A DNA stretch of 27,329 bases from Candidatus Falkowbacteria bacterium UBA917 (GCA_002293855.1 DBEB01000008.1:1-27329), one strand, 5' to 3'; positions 15,484 through 22,893 are shown, numbered from the stretch's first letter. Numbers and translations are program-made. Notes: generated from the sequence alone by a model not told the origin.

Positions 15484-17400
15484 TTAGTTTAAAAATTCGG
15501 CCAAATCTTTACTAAGATGATTAAACTCAGTTAAGAGACTGGCTATTTCTTGCTGGCTGGCATTAGGATCCTTTTCCATCTCTGTAATCAAAGTCGTTAC
15601 AGCCTGCAAACGTTCTTTTAAATAAGCTTTTTTTAATTGTTTGATAATTACCTTAATCTGCAAATCAGCACTAGCCTGATCATAGTCTACAAAGTCGTTT
15701 AGAGCGAGTATTGATAGCAAGTCCACATGACTAGCTCCCGACTGCCCATTTTGGCCTAGCCAAGCCTTAAAATCACTATCATTAAACAAAAAATGGCCAA
15801 GCTTCTGCTCTTGACTGGCACTGACCTGAGTATAGTAAATTACTAGGTTTTTGTAAAGATTCTGGTTTTCGGCACCCGAGAGCTGTTCTGGCATAATATA
15901 ATCCACCAGATAGGGTAATTGGGCCGGAAAACGTATAGCGAGAGCCAGTAACTGCCTAGACAAAAGCTCCTCACGTTTCAAGGCTGCTCGAGGCGCGCTT
16001 TCTTTATACGTCGCTGTCGCTATCTTCTTCGGCGCTGACACTGGCTGATTAAATTTCTCTACCGCTTCGGCGAGGTACTTCTGCTCCACCATCAGTTTAG
16101 CAGCCAAATACTTAAGCCACACCCCTTTGTCTAGCGGGTTATCCAGCTTCGCAATCACCGGCAGGAGTTTGGCGGCCGCCTTTTTCTTGTTATCCACCAT
16201 CATCAAATCTAGTCCGTCCAAGACTCGATCAAAATAAAATTGCAAAATCGGCACCGCTCTCTCCACCGCTTCTCGCCACTGCTCTGGACTTTGACGAATA
16301 CACTCATCTGGGTCCTTACCTCTTGGCAAAATCGCCACTCGCAAACTTTTGCGAAAGCTCTTGGCTGGATCAATATAACTCCGCTTCTGGCCGTGCTGAT
16401 CAAGGCCCTCCACCGTTTTAATATTGAGCTGATCAAAGATCAAACTCGCTCGCTCCGTTGCCGCTTGTCCAGCCGGATCAGCGTCCAGAGCAAAGACCAC
16501 ATTATCTGTTAATCTTTCTATCAACGCGGCTTGCTCCAAGGTCAAAGCTGTCCCCGACGAAGCGACCACATTTTTAAAACCAAACTGATGCGCCGTAATA
16601 CAATCTAGTTGACCTTCTACAATCACCACTTGATCGAGTTGCCTGATCGCCGCCTTGGCCTTATCTAAACCAAAGAGCAACTTACTCTTGGCATACAGCG
16701 CCCCTTCTGGACTATTGATGTATTTACCAAATTTATCCTGCTCTTCTCGCCCAGGAATGATGCGAGCCGAAAAACCCACTGTCTGACCATTGTGATCATT
16801 GATCGGAAACATAATCCTCCCTCGGAAACGATCAAAGATTCGATTGCTACTTTGTGAACTGACAGCCAGACCCGCATTGACCAGTTCCTTAGCACTAAAA
16901 CCCTTGGCCTGCGCCTGCTTAACTAGATCATCCCAGCCTAGCGCAGCATAACCAATCTGCCATTCTTCAATCATCTCGTCTGACAAACCTCGCTCGATCA
17001 AATACTTACGAGCCACTTCGGCCTCGCCCGCCTTCTCGAGCAACTGACTGTACCTAGCCACCGCCAAATCCATCAACTCCATCAATCTCTGCCGTTCTGA
17101 ACTTTTTTTACTATTAAATTGCTCCAAGACCACGCCAGCCCGAGCCGCTAAACTCTTGAGAGCCTCCGGAAAATCCAAACCCTCCTTCTCCATTACAAAA
17201 CTAAAGACATCGCCACCCTTGCCACAACCAAAACAATGCCAAATCTGCTTAGCTGGACTGATCACCAGTGACGGATTTTTCTCATTATGAAAAGGACAAA
17301 CCGCTTTAAAGTTCGTCCCCGCCTGCTTCACCGCAATATAGTCTCTGATCACTTCGACTATATCCAATTTCGCTTTTACTTGTTCTACATTATTGTTCAT
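15484..17400 (-). CDS. dnaG: DNA primase
   Basis: 638 aa. The CHC2 zinc-binding domain is intact (C35, H38, C56 and C59 in CPFH and CFGC). The catalytic core follows, with the RFRGRIMFPI segment (191-200) and the Toprim motifs VEGQLD (E262) and FALDADPAG (D306, D308). The C-terminal 200 residues should be the helicase-binding domain; they are diverged, as is usual. DnaG makes RNA primers for lagging-strand synthesis and works with the replicative helicase. It lies 3 nt after the 159-aa hypothetical gene and 1 nt before rpoD, so the three genes are one operon. Confidence 0.97.
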   Translation of the reverse strand: MNNNVEQVKAKLDIVEVIRDYIAVKQAGTNFKAVCPFHNEKNPSLVISPAKQIWHCFGCGKGGDVFSFVMEKEGLDFPEALKSLAARAGVVLEQFNSKKSSERQRLMELMDLAVARYSQLLEKAGEAEVARKYLIERGLSDEMIEEWQIGYAALGWDDLVKQAQAKGFSAKELVNAGLAVSSQSSNRIFDRFRGRIMFPINDHNGQTVGFSARIIPGREEQDKFGKYINSPEGALYAKSKLLFGLDKAKAAIRQLDQVVIVEGQLDCITAHQFGFKNVVASSGTALTLEQAALIERLTDNVVFALDADPAGQAATERASLIFDQLNIKTVEGLDQHGQKRSYIDPAKSFRKSLRVAILPRGKDPDECIRQSPEQWREAVERAVPILQFYFDRVLDGLDLMMVDNKKKAAAKLLPVIAKLDNPLDKGVWLKYLAAKLMVEQKYLAEAVEKFNQPVSAPKKIATATYKESAPRAALKREELLSRQLLALAIRFPAQLPYLVDYIMPEQLSGAENQNLYKNLVIYYTQVSASQEQKLGHFLFNDSDFKAWLGQNGQSGASHVDLLSILALNDFVDYDQASADLQIKVIIKQLKKAYLKERLQAVTTLITEMEKDPNASQQEIASLLTEFNHLSKDLAEFLN

Positions 17401-17403
17401 AAG

Positions 17404-17883
17404 CTAAGAAAACAATTTCTGCCACCAGCTCTTTTTAGCTTCCACTTGACCGACTCGACGAAAGTCTCCTGAGCCCAGCACATTTACATTGGCAACCGGC
17501 CTAGCTGTTTGACTAGTCGCAGCATAATCAGTTTCTTTTTTAATAATCCTCTGACCACGATCTTCATAACCAGAGGCTAGTGCCACCGCTTTAATCCTCG
17601 CCATCTCTCCCTCTACTGCCTCACCGTCATATTCACCACTATGCCTTTTTGAGCCCTCATAACTAGCTTGCTTCTGATCCAAATGCAAATTAATCACCAA
17701 GCCGGACTGGCTTTCCTCAATATAACTATGAAAACGAGGATAATGATAGCGCCCCAGCGGTCGACTATAACTGCCTTTACCAGACAATCTATCGACAATA
17801 TAAATAAAACCAGCCAGCCACATTAGCTTGGGGCCAGCAATCGTATCTAAACTAGTTTTTGCCAAGATTAACTTCATAAACAT
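17404..17883 (-). CDS. Conserved-looking hypothetical protein heading the dnaG-rpoD operon
   Basis: 159 aa. Residues 5-30 are moderately hydrophobic (PKLMWLAGFIYIVDRL) and may touch the membrane. A central block, RPLGRYHYPRFHSYIEES followed by GLVINLHLDQKQASY and HSGEYDGEAVEGEM, looks structured and is rich in His, Tyr and acidic residues. The tail (about 125-150) is low-complexity and ends with a Trp-Trp and basic residues. I recognise the style of protein next to dnaG in related genomes but know no function. Its place 3 nt before dnaG suggests a link with replication or transcription (inference). A second ATG two codons in is an alternative start. Confidence 0.75.
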   Translation of the reverse strand: MFMKLILAKTSLDTIAGPKLMWLAGFIYIVDRLSGKGSYSRPLGRYHYPRFHSYIEESQSGLVINLHLDQKQASYEGSKRHSGEYDGEAVEGEMARIKAVALASGYEDRGQRIIKKETDYAATSQTARPVANVNVLGSGDFRRVGQVEAKKSWWQKLFS

Positions 17884-17887
17884 CCAA

Positions 17888-17916
17888 ATCTTAATCCAAG
17901 CCTAATTTATAATCAA
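17888..17916 (-). promoter_or_regulatory. Promoter of the hypothetical-dnaG-rpoD operon, near-leaderless
   Basis: -35 TTGATT (17911-17916), 17-nt spacer, -10 TAAGAT (17888-17893). Only 4 nt separate the -10 from the ATG at 17883, and the alternative ATG at 17877 is 10 nt away, so the transcript has almost no leader. Confidence 0.6.
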
Positions 17917-18013
17917 GCCTTTAATTTTTGACTAATATTACTCCATCAAATCTTAGTCCAACACAAGCCCCAAAAGCTAAATCAAAAACCAAGCGTAGCT
18001 TTTACAGCCTGCT

Positions 18014-18039
18014 AATTGCAAATTGTTAATTGTAAATTG
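18014..18039. repeat. AATTG repeats with a 7-nt period
   Basis: AATTG at 18014, 18021, 18028 and 18035, exactly 7 nt apart, just past the stop of the gene at 18042-18902. Same periodicity as at 11072-11090, likewise at the 3' end of a minus-strand gene. Confidence 0.6.
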
Positions 18040-18041
18040 TC

Positions 18042-18902
18042 CTAGCGCAGACTACTATCAGTATCAATTTCAGCTACAAAAAACTGCAATTTCTGCAACT
18101 CAGCCACAGTCAAAACCTTATTAGCTACCCAGTCCCGACAAACTGCAAACATACTCTTGGTTTCACAATCAAATCCGAGAACCAGTAACTGAGCGAGTAG
18201 CTCCGGACTAGGCGGATTTTTTAAATTCAAATTAAGACCAAAAGAATACTGCAAACCACCCTTTGGCGAATCCTCCAACCAAGTAATTTGTTCGAGACGC
18301 ATCTGACCACAATCCGCCGCCGTAAAAATCTGACCCAAAATATCTAGGTTACCGTATTTGGTATCGATCGGCATCCGTGTCCGACCAGATATAGTCTTGG
18401 CCATTTCCGTACAGAGCTTAGAGCTTGGCTCAACTACCGCCGGTGTTTCTACTTCGCTAGCCACTGGCGTTGCAGCAGACTGACTCTGTGCAGCATCAAT
18501 CACCACCGTCGCTAACTGTTCAGCTTGCCTAGCTGTCAAAACCCCAATCGCCAGAGTATTAGAAGCAATCACACTACTACTCGTCGCCATAGCGAGCTCC
18601 AAACCTTCTACTTTTAATCTCAGTTCTTCTACTCCAGCCGCTGGTGCACTCGCCATCTGAGCACCCAAGCTAGCTCGCAAAGCCTCTAGATCATTGGTCA
18701 TCGTTTTGCGACTATCTTCCAAAAAACCCAAACGACCATCTACTTGCCAGCGCACCATCGCAAAAGCAATACCAGCCGACACCAGTACTATCAAAGCAAT
18801 AATCACAATCAAGCTTGGAGCCTTGGCTGCCTCTGCTTCTACTTTTGCTTTTACCGGAGCAGCTCCCAATTCAGCCGCTCCCCCTCCAATTGTTTTAAGC
18901 AT
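18042..18902 (-). CDS. Single-pass membrane protein with coiled coil and Cys-containing outer domain
   Basis: 286 aa. An Ala-rich N-terminal stretch is followed by one membrane helix (about 29-50, SLIVIIALIVLVSAGIAF). A probable coiled coil covers about 55-135, then an Ala/Pro/Val linker (about 140-165). The C-terminal domain (about 165-286) has four cysteines (KLCTEM, AADCGQ, FDCETK, AVCRDW) that could form two disulfides if it is outside the membrane. Trp and Tyr in the middle of this domain suggest a real fold. I do not recognise the family. It has its own extended -10 promoter, and its 3' end runs into the AATTG repeats. Confidence 0.75.
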   Translation of the reverse strand: MLKTIGGGAAELGAAPVKAKVEAEAAKAPSLIVIIALIVLVSAGIAFAMVRWQVDGRLGFLEDSRKTMTNDLEALRASLGAQMASAPAAGVEELRLKVEGLELAMATSSSVIASNTLAIGVLTARQAEQLATVVIDAAQSQSAATPVASEVETPAVVEPSSKLCTEMAKTISGRTRMPIDTKYGNLDILGQIFTAADCGQMRLEQITWLEDSPKGGLQYSFGLNLNLKNPPSPELLAQLLVLGFDCETKSMFAVCRDWVANKVLTVAELQKLQFFVAEIDTDSSLR

Positions 18903-18925
18903 AATTTAGAAATCTTTCTCGGACT

Positions 18926-18934
18926 ATTATAGCA
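18926..18934 (-). promoter_or_regulatory. Extended -10 promoter of the coiled-coil membrane protein gene
   Basis: Minus-strand ATGCTATAAT: consensus -10 (18926-18931) with TG one base upstream. No real -35. The leader of about 18 nt contains GAGAAAG, a weak ribosome binding site at best. Confidence 0.65.
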
Positions 18935-18951
18935 TTTTTTAGACTAATAAA

Positions 18952-18984
18952 AAAGGTCTTACTTGTTTAACAAGTAAGACCTTT
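18952..18984 (-). terminator. Strong terminator after the 169-aa orphan gene
   Basis: Perfect 16-bp complementarity (18952-18967 with 18969-18984; the loop would open to about 5 nt) followed on the minus strand by a T-run, 8 nt past the TGA stop at 18992. Confidence 0.9.
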
Positions 18985-18991
18985 GTTCTGA

Positions 18992-19501
18992 TCACCCAAC
19001 TATCCTATAAACCCGCCATTGATTAACTCGACTATTATCACTCGAGAGATAGATACTTATACCAGAATCATTCGAAGTAAACAGCCAATCCAAAGGCCCA
19101 TTAACCAGAGGCTGTTTAAACATCAAAAACAATTCATTCGTTACACCAAGTTGTAATAACTCTTGATCGCTAACACTGATTCTAAACAAAAAAGCATCAT
19201 AAAGATCAAGTAGTCCCAATCTATTATTGAGCAGATTCTGCTTATTCAGATTTTCATGAGCAGGCACCAGTAGATAAGATCTAGATTCTTCTAGCACAGG
19301 CGCTTCATAATTATCCATCTTCTTAAAGCGACTAACAAAAATATGCAGCCTAGCAAGCTCTTTGACCGCTGATTGCAAAGTATCAAAACTTTTATCCACC
19401 TTGATCAGCCAAGCCTGCTTATTACCAACCCTATAAGGACAAACTCTGCTACTAGCCTTATTGATCAAAACGTCAACCTCAAGATCCATCAAATCATTCA
19501 T
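18992..19501 (-). CDS. Hypothetical protein, no recognised domain
   Basis: 169 aa from the ATG at 19501. This start is set by a clear Shine-Dalgarno GGAGAG 6 nt upstream; an in-frame TTG at 19528 is rejected. The protein is soluble with no signal peptide or membrane helix. It has the mixed alpha/beta look of a compact cytoplasmic protein with Leu-rich patches (LLNNRLGLLDLYDAFLF) and an NDLMDLEVDVLINK start. No catalytic motif is visible. It ends in TGA, in front of a strong terminator. The promoter is wrapped in an inverted repeat (19543-19566), suggesting repression or activation by a dimeric regulator. Function unknown. Confidence 0.7.
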   Translation of the reverse strand: MNDLMDLEVDVLINKASSRVCPYRVGNKQAWLIKVDKSFDTLQSAVKELARLHIFVSRFKKMDNYEAPVLEESRSYLLVPAHENLNKQNLLNNRLGLLDLYDAFLFRISVSDQELLQLGVTNELFLMFKQPLVNGPLDWLFTSNDSGISIYLSSDNSRVNQWRVYRIVG

Positions 19502-19507
19502 AATGAA

Positions 19508-19513
19508 CTCTCC
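19508..19513 (-). promoter_or_regulatory. Shine-Dalgarno site GGAGAG
   Basis: GGAGAG 6 nt before the ATG at 19501. It decides that start over the upstream TTG and is one of few convincing ribosome binding sites in the window. Confidence 0.8.
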
Positions 19514-19542
19514 AAAAATACCCCTCAATCCGAGAGTAGGAA

Positions 19543-19566
19543 CTGTAAAATATTTAGCATTTACAG
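19543..19566 (-). promoter_or_regulatory. Candidate promoter inside an inverted repeat (operator-like)
   Basis: Perfect 7-bp arms CTGTAAA (19543-19549) and TTTACAG (19560-19566) separated by 10 nt. The spacer contains a candidate extended -10 read on the minus strand (ATGCTAAATA, 19551-19560). A TTGGTG about 18 nt upstream could be the -35. Confidence 0.5.
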
Positions 19567-19639
19567 CTAATAATCACCAAGTAAACTCAGTAACTCCTAG
19601 CTATAAACGCTACTTTTAAAGAACTTTAGAAGCAAAATA

Positions 19640-19663
19640 TGACACAGTTTGGCATTTGTGTCA
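19640..19663. promoter_or_regulatory. 24-bp dyad upstream of the M16 peptidase promoter
   Basis: Perfect 7-bp arms TGACACA (19640-19646) and TGTGTCA (19657-19663) with a 10-nt spacer, the same geometry as the dyad at 19543-19566 though of different sequence. It ends 22 nt before the -35 of the M16 gene, a suitable site for a dimeric regulator. Confidence 0.5.
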
Positions 19664-19685
19664 ATTTTAACAGCTTCAGCACCGT

Positions 19686-19714
19686 TTGACAGTCCGCATC
19701 TAAGCCCCTAAAAT
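19686..19714 (+). promoter_or_regulatory. Near-consensus promoter of the M16 peptidase gene
   Basis: -35 TTGACA (19686-19691), 17-nt spacer, -10 TAAAAT (19709-19714). The predicted leader is about 17 nt and pyrimidine-rich, with no Shine-Dalgarno. Confidence 0.85.
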
Positions 19715-19737
19715 AAAGCTATTTAATCCCACTATCT

Positions 19738-21024
19738 ATGTATACTTCTACCAAATTAGCAAATGGTGCCGATCTCATCAGTATCCCTCTCACTGGCAGT
19801 CAAACCACCACCGTCCTCGCCATGATCGCTACCGGCTCCAAATATGAAACTCGCGAGCAAAGTGGTCTGTCCCATTTCCTAGAACACATGTTCTTCAAAG
19901 GCACTACCAAGCGTCCAACCGCTCACGCTCTCTCTAGCGAACTAGACAAAATCGGCGCTGAGTTTAACGCCTTCACCAGCAAAGAATACACTGGCTACTA
20001 CGTCAAAGTAGCGAGCCAACACATGGACACCGCCATCGATGTCGTCAGCGACATGCTAGCTAATCCCCTACTCGACGGCGAGGAAATCAAACGTGAAAGC
20101 GGCGTCATCATCGAAGAAGTCAATATGTACCTCGATAATCCAATGTGGTATATCGAAGACCTCTTCGAAGAACTCCTCTACGGCGACACTCCGGCCGGCT
20201 GGAGCACTATCGGCACCAAGGACAATATCAAAGCCTTCACTCGCGAGGATTTTGTTAATTATTACCAAAGCCAATACGTCCCGACTAACAGTATCATCAT
20301 CGTGGCCGGCGCTCTGCCTAGTGATCCAGAAGCTTGGGTCGCCAAATATTTTAATGCTACAAGCGACCAGACTGCCAAAGCCAAGCTCGTCACCACTGAG
20401 TCTCAGAGCTCTCCAGCCAGCAGACTTCATTACAAAAAAACCGACCAATCCCATCTCTCGCTCGGCGTCCGCACTTTTGCTTACGGTCATGCCGACGCCC
20501 CTATTCTCAAGCTCATCAGCCTCGCTCTCGGTGGCTCTATGAGCTCCCGCCTCTTTATCAATCTCCGTGAGAGAAACGGCCTTGCTTATTATGTCCGCAC
20601 CAATTCCGAAGCCTACACCGACACCGGCTATCTCAGCACTCAAGCCGGCGTCCCTGTCGACAAACTCGAAGACGCTGTCAAAATCATTATCAACGAATAT
20701 TCGCGCCTCACCACTGAATTAATCAGTGACGAAGAACTCAGCAAACTCAAAGGCCTCATCCATGGCAAAATCCCGCTCAGCCTCGAAGGCTCCGATGACA
20801 ATGCTCAGTGGTACGCTAGCCAAGCCGTCACCCTCAAACAACAATCAAGCACCAAGAGCCCCAAAACCCCCGAAGAGTTCCTCGCTGCCATTGACCAGGT
20901 CACTGCCGCTGATATCCAGCGAGTCGCCACAGAAATCTTCCGCACCAACAAGCTCAACCTCGCCGTCATCGGCCCTTACGACAATATTGATAATCTCCAG
21001 TCGCTACTCACCATCAACAACTAA
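19738..21024 (+). CDS. M16 family zinc metallopeptidase
   Basis: 428 aa. The inverted zinc motif HFLEH gives H46, E49 (catalytic) and H50, and E127 in VIIEEVNMYLD lies 77 residues after H50, matching the HxxEH-x76-E spacing of the family exactly. A second, inactive-type M16 domain follows (about 220-425), with the RERNGLAYYVRT segment near 278-289 that takes part in substrate binding. Relatives include processing peptidases and the bacterial PqqL/YmxG-type proteases, which degrade or trim peptides. No signal peptide is seen, so it is probably cytoplasmic. It is monocistronic with a strong promoter, a possible upstream operator and a clear terminator. The substrate is unknown. Confidence 0.95.
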   Translation: MYTSTKLANGADLISIPLTGSQTTTVLAMIATGSKYETREQSGLSHFLEHMFFKGTTKRPTAHALSSELDKIGAEFNAFTSKEYTGYYVKVASQHMDTAIDVVSDMLANPLLDGEEIKRESGVIIEEVNMYLDNPMWYIEDLFEELLYGDTPAGWSTIGTKDNIKAFTREDFVNYYQSQYVPTNSIIIVAGALPSDPEAWVAKYFNATSDQTAKAKLVTTESQSSPASRLHYKKTDQSHLSLGVRTFAYGHADAPILKLISLALGGSMSSRLFINLRERNGLAYYVRTNSEAYTDTGYLSTQAGVPVDKLEDAVKIIINEYSRLTTELISDEELSKLKGLIHGKIPLSLEGSDDNAQWYASQAVTLKQQSSTKSPKTPEEFLAAIDQVTAADIQRVATEIFRTNKLNLAVIGPYDNIDNLQSLLTINN

Positions 21025-21037
21025 TACTTACCAAATT

Positions 21038-21067
21038 AAAAGAGAAGCTAGCTAGCTTCTCTTTTTT
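21038..21067 (+). terminator. Intrinsic terminator of the M16 gene
   Basis: Perfect 28-nt palindrome (21038-21065) built on AAAAGAGAAGCTAG and its complement, followed by T. It starts 14 nt after the stop and can work both ways. Confidence 0.9.
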
Positions 21068-21233
21068 GTTATAAAAAAGCTCTTGGCAGAATATACCAAG
21101 GGCTGAGTACAAAGTCCAAAGGGCACAAGAACAAAAATCAAAGTCTTTCATAAAAATTATCACACACTCTTTAAGCTCTCTTAATGCTTATAAATTAAGT
21201 ATATCATTTATAAAACAAATCATTAAATAGATT

Positions 21234-21261
21234 TTGACTTTCAATTCTCTAGTGATATAAT
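21234..21261 (+). promoter_or_regulatory. Promoter of the PGI/PMI-type isomerase gene
   Basis: -35 TTGACT (21234-21239), 16-nt spacer, consensus -10 TATAAT (21256-21261). The leader of about 18 nt has no Shine-Dalgarno. The rest of 21068-21233 holds nothing I can name. Confidence 0.8.
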
Positions 21262-21285
21262 TACCTAACTAATCTTCTCAATCAT

Positions 21286-22329
21286 ATGCTCAAGGATTCT
21301 CTAGATCCCGTCGCCGCCTCCATCTATCTACTCCCCGACCAAATCCGTGACACTCTCCGCCAGAGCAAAGGCTTTAAGCTCCCCGCTAACTACAAAAAAC
21401 TTACCAAAGTCGTCGTCTCTGGCATGGGTGGCTCCAATCTCGCCGCTCGCATCTTTGCGAGCCTCTTTGAAACTGATCTCAAAGCACCACTCATCATCAA
21501 TGCTGATTACGAAATCCCTACTTGGATTGATAGCAAAACCCTCTTCATCGCCTCCTCCTACTCTGGTAACACCGAGGAAACCATAGCTGCTTACAAAGCC
21601 GCTCGTAAACAAAAGGCTCTGCTAGTCGTCCTCACTGCCGACACCAAAAACAACACTTTACTCAAGCTCGCCCGCACCGACAAAGTCCCCGTCTTCAGCT
21701 TCACCACCCATGCTAACCCCTCCGATCAGCCTCGTCTCGCTCTCGGCTACAGTATCTTTAGTCTAGCGAGTATCCTCATGGCAGCAGGTCTTATCAAGAT
21801 CACTACTATAGCGACGCAGCTCGCCCTCACTCAACTCAGCAAATCTGGCGACAAACTCACTCCCGATATTGCCAATAACCCAGCCAGCAAATTGGCCAAA
21901 GAACTAGCTGACTGCGAAATCATCACTATCACCGGACCCTTTCTCGCTGGCAATGCCCATGCCTTCCGTAATCAGCTCAACGAAAACAGCAAACATCGAG
22001 CTAGTTACCTCACTCTCCCCGAGATGAATCACTACGCCCTCGAAGGTCTCGCTCACCCTGAGAGCAACAAAAAAAACATTGCTTTACTCTTCATCGAATC
22101 CTCACTCTACAGCACTAGGCTCCAAAAGCGCCTAACTCTCACCAAACAAGTCGCCACCAAAAACGGCGTCAAAGTCCTCTCTCACAAATTAACTGGCCGC
22201 ACCAAACTTGACCAAGGCCTCGAGCTCCTGCAACTCGGTGCTTGGATTACTTATTATCTCGCTCAAAGTAACCAAGTCGACCCCATCAAAATCCCTTGGG
22301 TCGATTGGTTCAAAAAAATGCTCAAATAA
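21286..22329 (+). CDS. Bifunctional phosphoglucose/phosphomannose isomerase-type protein
   Basis: 347 aa, the size of the short archaeal-type PGI/PMI family. The N-terminal SIS domain has the GMGGSNLAARIF phosphosugar loop (46-57), then SYSGNTEE (90-97). The C-terminal half carries NQLNENSKHRA with E233 as the likely catalytic base and the family motif EMNHYALEGL (246-255). These enzymes interconvert fructose-6-phosphate with glucose-6-phosphate and mannose-6-phosphate, feeding glycolysis and sugar-nucleotide synthesis. It is a single gene with its own promoter. Immediately after the stop lies a 121-nt nested hairpin that may end or stabilise the transcript. Confidence 0.9.
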   Translation: MLKDSLDPVAASIYLLPDQIRDTLRQSKGFKLPANYKKLTKVVVSGMGGSNLAARIFASLFETDLKAPLIINADYEIPTWIDSKTLFIASSYSGNTEETIAAYKAARKQKALLVVLTADTKNNTLLKLARTDKVPVFSFTTHANPSDQPRLALGYSIFSLASILMAAGLIKITTIATQLALTQLSKSGDKLTPDIANNPASKLAKELADCEIITITGPFLAGNAHAFRNQLNENSKHRASYLTLPEMNHYALEGLAHPESNKKNIALLFIESSLYSTRLQKRLTLTKQVATKNGVKVLSHKLTGRTKLDQGLELLQLGAWITYYLAQSNQVDPIKIPWVDWFKKMLK

Positions 22330-22344
22330 GTATTGGCGAATATT

Positions 22345-22465
22345 AAAAATGCCAGCTTAAATTGAGCGAGGCCGTGAAGATCAGCCTGGCCTCTGTTTGA
22401 CGAGCCGTTCAGGCGAGGAGTTAGGTCAGGCCTTCACAACGAGCGCTAATTTTACTGGCATTTTT
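22345..22465. other. 121-nt nested hairpin element, structured RNA or small palindromic repeat
   Basis: Outer arms AAAAATGCCAG (22345-22355) and CTGGCATTTTT (22455-22465) pair perfectly over 11 bp. Inside, further pairs stack in order: AAATT with AATTT, GTGAAG (22374) with CTTCAC (22432), GCCTG (22384) with CAGGC (22427), CCTC (22390) with GAGG (22415), and a terminal TGACG/CGTTCA stem with one bulged T and an AGC loop. It is more G+C rich than the flanks, begins 15 nt after the isomerase stop, and ends in a T-run on the plus strand. It could be an elaborate terminator, a non-coding RNA or a MITE-like insertion. The remaining intergenic sequence 22510-22607 shows nothing else. Confidence 0.6.
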
Positions 22466-22486
22466 ATCAATTCGCGACTCTTTGCT

Positions 22487-22509
22487 CTACTTTCTCCTAG
22501 AGAAAGTAG
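22487..22509. other. 10-bp perfect hairpin
   Basis: CTACTTTCTC (22487-22496) and GAGAAAGTAG (22500-22509) with a 3-nt loop, 21 nt after the large hairpin element. No T-run follows on either strand, so a terminator is unlikely. Confidence 0.5.
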
Positions 22510-22607
22510 AAAAATAATCCAACAACCACAAAATACTTCATCAAACACAAAATCTCAATCCACAATACTTCAGTTTTCACAGGAATGATAAAGTATTACG
22601 AACAGCA

Positions 22608-22639
22608 AAAAAACAAGTCAAAATTTCGACTTGTTTTTT
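22608..22639. terminator. Bidirectional terminator after the 68-aa membrane protein
   Basis: 12-bp stem (22608-22619 with 22628-22639) with an 8-nt loop; A-run on one arm and T-run on the other. It directly follows the minus-strand gene ending at 22646. Confidence 0.85.
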
Positions 22640-22645
22640 AGTAGC

Positions 22646-22852
22646 TTATTTTAACTTCTCTTCCACCGCCAAAGTAATCACCACCACACCAGCCACTGTC
22701 AGAGCTAGTAATACCATCAACATCCTCACCGACATCGTGATAAAGAGATTGCGATCAATCAAACCAAGCATCAGCATCAGCACCAAAACCGCCATGAAGG
22801 CAATCAAAATCACCATTGATGATGATAAGAATTTTTTAGAATGTTTTTTCAT
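22646..22852 (-). CDS. Small two-helix membrane protein
   Basis: 68 aa. A basic N-terminus (MKKHSKKF) leads into two membrane helices, about residues 11-31 and 42-62, joined by a short loop with DRN, and the end is charged (VEEKLK). No family recognised. It is supported as a real gene by its own extended -10 promoter placed 2-9 nt before the ATG, an intrinsic terminator just past the stop, and the absence of any larger frame here. It is divergent from the large lamin-tail gene, and the two promoters face away from each other within 44 bp, so they may be co-regulated. Confidence 0.7.
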   Translation of the reverse strand: MKKHSKKFLSSSMVILIAFMAVLVLMLMLGLIDRNLFITMSVRMLMVLLALTVAGVVVITLAVEEKLK

Positions 22853-22860
22853 ACTAGTTC

Positions 22861-22869
22861 AGTATAGCA
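22861..22869 (-). promoter_or_regulatory. Extended -10 promoter of the 68-aa gene, near-leaderless
   Basis: Minus-strand GTGCTATACT: -10 at 22861-22866 with TG one base upstream. The predicted start of transcription is about 2 nt before the ATG at 22852. Confidence 0.65.
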
Positions 22870-22893
22870 CAAAGTCACGCAACTTAAAATTTA

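Noticed and set aside
18960..18994. TGA read as glycine (code 25) in the gene ending at 18992
   Set aside because: Read-through would add about 11 codons running into the terminator hairpin; the AI-2E gene also ends in TGA followed at once by TAA. Normal stop use fits better.
20068..20643. 191-codon minus-strand open frame under the M16 gene
   Set aside because: It is antisense to well-conserved M16 motifs, has no promoter or ribosome site, and follows from the C-rich codon use of the M16 gene.
22397..22588. 63-codon plus-strand frame after the isomerase gene
   Set aside because: It overlaps both hairpins, lacks a promoter and ribosome site, and has no protein-like pattern.
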